Source: an uncultured Lachnospiraceae bacterium (GTDB lineage Bacteria > Bacillota > Clostridia > Lachnospirales > Lachnospiraceae). From it: a stretch of 24,289 nucleotides of DNA. The stretch is taken from NCBI GenBank assembly GCA_910587085.1, contig CAJUMC010000050.1:1-24289 (forward strand). The letters run 5' to 3'. The position numbers and the translations under genes are program-made. Positions 23,111 to 24,289 of this stretch are shown piece after piece (position 1 is the first letter of the stretch; each line of letters begins with the position of its first letter). A model generated the notes under the pieces. The model was not told the origin of the DNA and searched no databases. It saw only the letters and a program-made list of their open reading frames with translations.

Positions 23111-24025
23111 TTATTCGCTCTTTTCCTCAAGAAGCAGACCGTCGATCGCTTCAACCAGCTGGCCGATTTCCGGCTTTGACAGCTGAACATCCGCCCCCAG
23201 TCCCTTTCCCTTTATTCTCATCTCTTCGTTGACAAGGGATGAGAAAATAACAACCGGAATATGCTTCAGATCATTGTCCGTTTTAATCAGTTTTGTGAGG
23301 CGGTGTCCGTCCATCTGCGGCATTTCGATGTCCGTAATAACACACTGCACATCCTCCCTGATTGTTCCGGCATCCCTGGCCTTTACCAGCACATCCCATG
23401 CTTCCTGGCCGTTCATCGCGGAAATAATATTATTGTAGCCCGCCTTGGCAAGGCAGTCATGAATCAGCTTGCGAAGCAGCGGTGAGTCCTCCGCGGTCAA
23501 AATCGGAATATCATTTCTCTTTCTGTTTTTCAGATGATCAATTTCCGATATCTTCAGCCCGGTTTCCGGACTGATATCCGTCACTATCTTTTCGAAGTCA
23601 AGTATGATAATCAGCTTTCCCTCATATTTTAAAATTCCGGTTGCAATGCCGTTTCCCGAATTTTCAAGCGTAGCGTCCGGCTTTGCGATATCCGCCCATG
23701 AAATGCGGTCAATCCCGATCACCGTGTCTACATGGAACCCGACGTTGAGCTGATTAAAATTTGTGACTATGTACATGTCTCCGGAAGTGTCCGCCTTGCT
23801 TCTGCCCGTAAGGCATTTTGCTAGGTCGACAATTGTGATGATCTGATCCCGAGGCATGAAAATTCCCTCAATAAATTCATGCGCGTTCGGAATTGGAGTT
23901 GGTTTTTTATACGGAAGTATTTCCTTAATTTTTGCCACATTGATACCGTAAGAATTTCCCGCAACAGTAAACTCCAATATTTCCAGCTCATTTGTGCCGC
24001 TCTCAAGTAAAATATTTGTCTCCAT
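23111..24025 (-). CDS. cheV: Chemotaxis coupling protein CheV (CheW domain plus receiver)
   Basis: A 304-residue CheV. Residues about 12-155 are a CheW domain that couples chemoreceptors to CheA (LEFTVAGNSYGINVAKIKEIL, VDLAKCL). Residues about 172-300 are a receiver domain with acidic pocket Glu179/Asp180, phospho-acceptor Asp232 (VITDIEMPQMDG), Ser262 and Lys284 (SKPE). CheV is thought to tune receptor arrays during adaptation. The ATG at 24025 has GGAGG seven bases upstream; the frame extends to 24070 without a site. It leads an operon with the acidic zinc-ribbon membrane protein and has its own promoter. Confidence 0.93.
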   Translation of the reverse strand: METNILLESGTNELEILEFTVAGNSYGINVAKIKEILPYKKPTPIPNAHEFIEGIFMPRDQIITIVDLAKCLTGRSKADTSGDMYIVTNFNQLNVGFHVDTVIGIDRISWADIAKPDATLENSGNGIATGILKYEGKLIIILDFEKIVTDISPETGLKISEIDHLKNRKRNDIPILTAEDSPLLRKLIHDCLAKAGYNNIISAMNGQEAWDVLVKARDAGTIREDVQCVITDIEMPQMDGHRLTKLIKTDNDLKHIPVVIFSSLVNEEMRIKGKGLGADVQLSKPEIGQLVEAIDGLLLEEKSE

Positions 24026-24051
24026 ATCCCATCCTCCAATTGATCGTTTGC

Positions 24052-24070
24052 ATGAATCACAGTAATTCAT
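24052..24070. promoter_or_regulatory. Inverted repeat in the cheV leader
   Basis: ATGAAT (24052-24057) and ATTCAT (24065-24070) form an inverted repeat with a 7-base centre, just after the -10 box and start of transcription of cheV. It could be an operator, but six-base arms arise by chance in AT-rich DNA. Confidence 0.25.
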
Positions 24071-24075
24071 AATCT

Positions 24076-24104
24076 ATTATAGAACAACTCGGGATATAAT
24101 TCAA
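24076..24104 (-). promoter_or_regulatory. Sigma-A promoter of cheV
   Basis: On the minus strand TTGAAT (24104-24099) and a perfect TATAAT (24081-24076) are 17 bases apart. Transcription would start near 24069, about 45 bases before the ATG. It is a housekeeping-type promoter rather than the sigma-28 type common for chemotaxis genes. Confidence 0.75.
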
Positions 24105-24170
24105 ACAATTTCTTCTTGTATTCAAAAAAATAAATGAATTTCCGCAAAAAAGGCCAAAACATTGCAAAAT

Positions 24171-24199
24171 AAAAACCAAAGCAACTCCCATCGCTTTGG
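24171..24199 (-). terminator. Intrinsic terminator of the gene entering from the right edge
   Basis: On the minus strand CCAAAGC (24199-24193) pairs with GCTTTGG (24182-24176) around a 10-base loop and is followed by TTTTTATTTT. It lies about 40 bases past the stop of the partial gene at the window edge and upstream of the cheV promoter, so it insulates cheV. Confidence 0.75.
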
Positions 24200-24239
24200 C
24201 TTCTAAATACAATATTCAAATACAAAATTACATCTCAAC

Positions 24240-24289
24240 TCACATTGAAAGACTGAGACCAAAGACAGCAGCCTGCTCTCTGCTCAGCT
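24240..24289 (-). CDS. C-terminal end of an unidentified gene (partial)
   Basis: On the minus strand one frame is open from the right edge to a TGA at 24242-24240 and reads LSREQAAVFGLSLSM. The terminator 40 bases beyond supports a real gene end here. Another frame also stays open to a nearby stop, so the frame is not certain. The fragment is too short to identify. Confidence 0.35.
   Translation of the reverse strand, partial: LSREQAAVFGLSLSM

Overview
The window most likely comes from the chromosome of a low-to-mid GC Firmicute of class Clostridia, probably Lachnospiraceae. This rests on the gene order rimP-nusA-ylxR-ylxQ-infB-rbfA-nrnA-truB-ribF, sigma-A type promoters, strong AGGAGG ribosome binding sites, a CheV protein, and an EF-G/TetM-like GTPase fused to a YacP-type NYN domain. 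The genus is not identifiable by eye. Almost all genes lie on the minus strand; the only intact plus-strand gene is a membrane-anchored foldase at about 5.2-6.5 kb.

From left to right: (1) 1-604 is a decayed region with a broken relaxase C-terminus on the plus strand, the scar of a mobile element. (2) 605-3667 (-) is a large translational GTPase with TetM-like architecture and a C-terminal NYN nuclease-like domain. (3) 3821-5000 (-) is a small operon of an alkyltransferase-like protein, an MmcQ/YjbR protein and a DUF3783 protein, read from a promoter divergent to the next gene. (4) 5192-6484 (+) is a PrsA/SurA-like foldase. (5) A near-perfect bidirectional terminator at 6614-6657 separates it from convergent rpsO. 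(6) 7140-7664 (-) is a small zinc-ribbon membrane protein lying between rpsO and ribF. (7) 7835-17031 (-) is the conserved rimP-to-ribF operon, read from a promoter overlapping the end of birA. (8) 17256-20533 (-) holds birA, ung, hisF and hisH. (9) 20691-24025 (-) holds cheV and a large acidic, repeat-bearing zinc-ribbon/transmembrane protein. (10) The right edge carries a terminator and the last codons of another minus-strand gene.

Most genes are housekeeping: ribosome maturation and initiation (rimP, infB, rbfA), transcription elongation (nusA), RNA turnover and modification (nrnA, truB), flavin cofactor synthesis (ribF), biotin attachment and regulation (birA), uracil excision (ung) and histidine synthesis (hisFH).

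The unusual theme is repeat-expanded, disordered segments inside conserved proteins. Four proteins carry in-frame tandem repeats: the TetM-like GTPase (18-residue units), TruB (20-residue units), IF-2 (about 13-residue Arg/Gln/Gly/Tyr units over some 600 bp) and the CheV-linked protein (39-residue units). NusA, in the same operon as IF-2, ends in a Tyr/Asp/Gly-rich acidic tail. The opposite charge of the NusA tail and the IF-2 array is the most interesting hypothesis here. A second theme is terminator-like hairpins just after the inferred transcription starts of both rpsO and the rimP operon.
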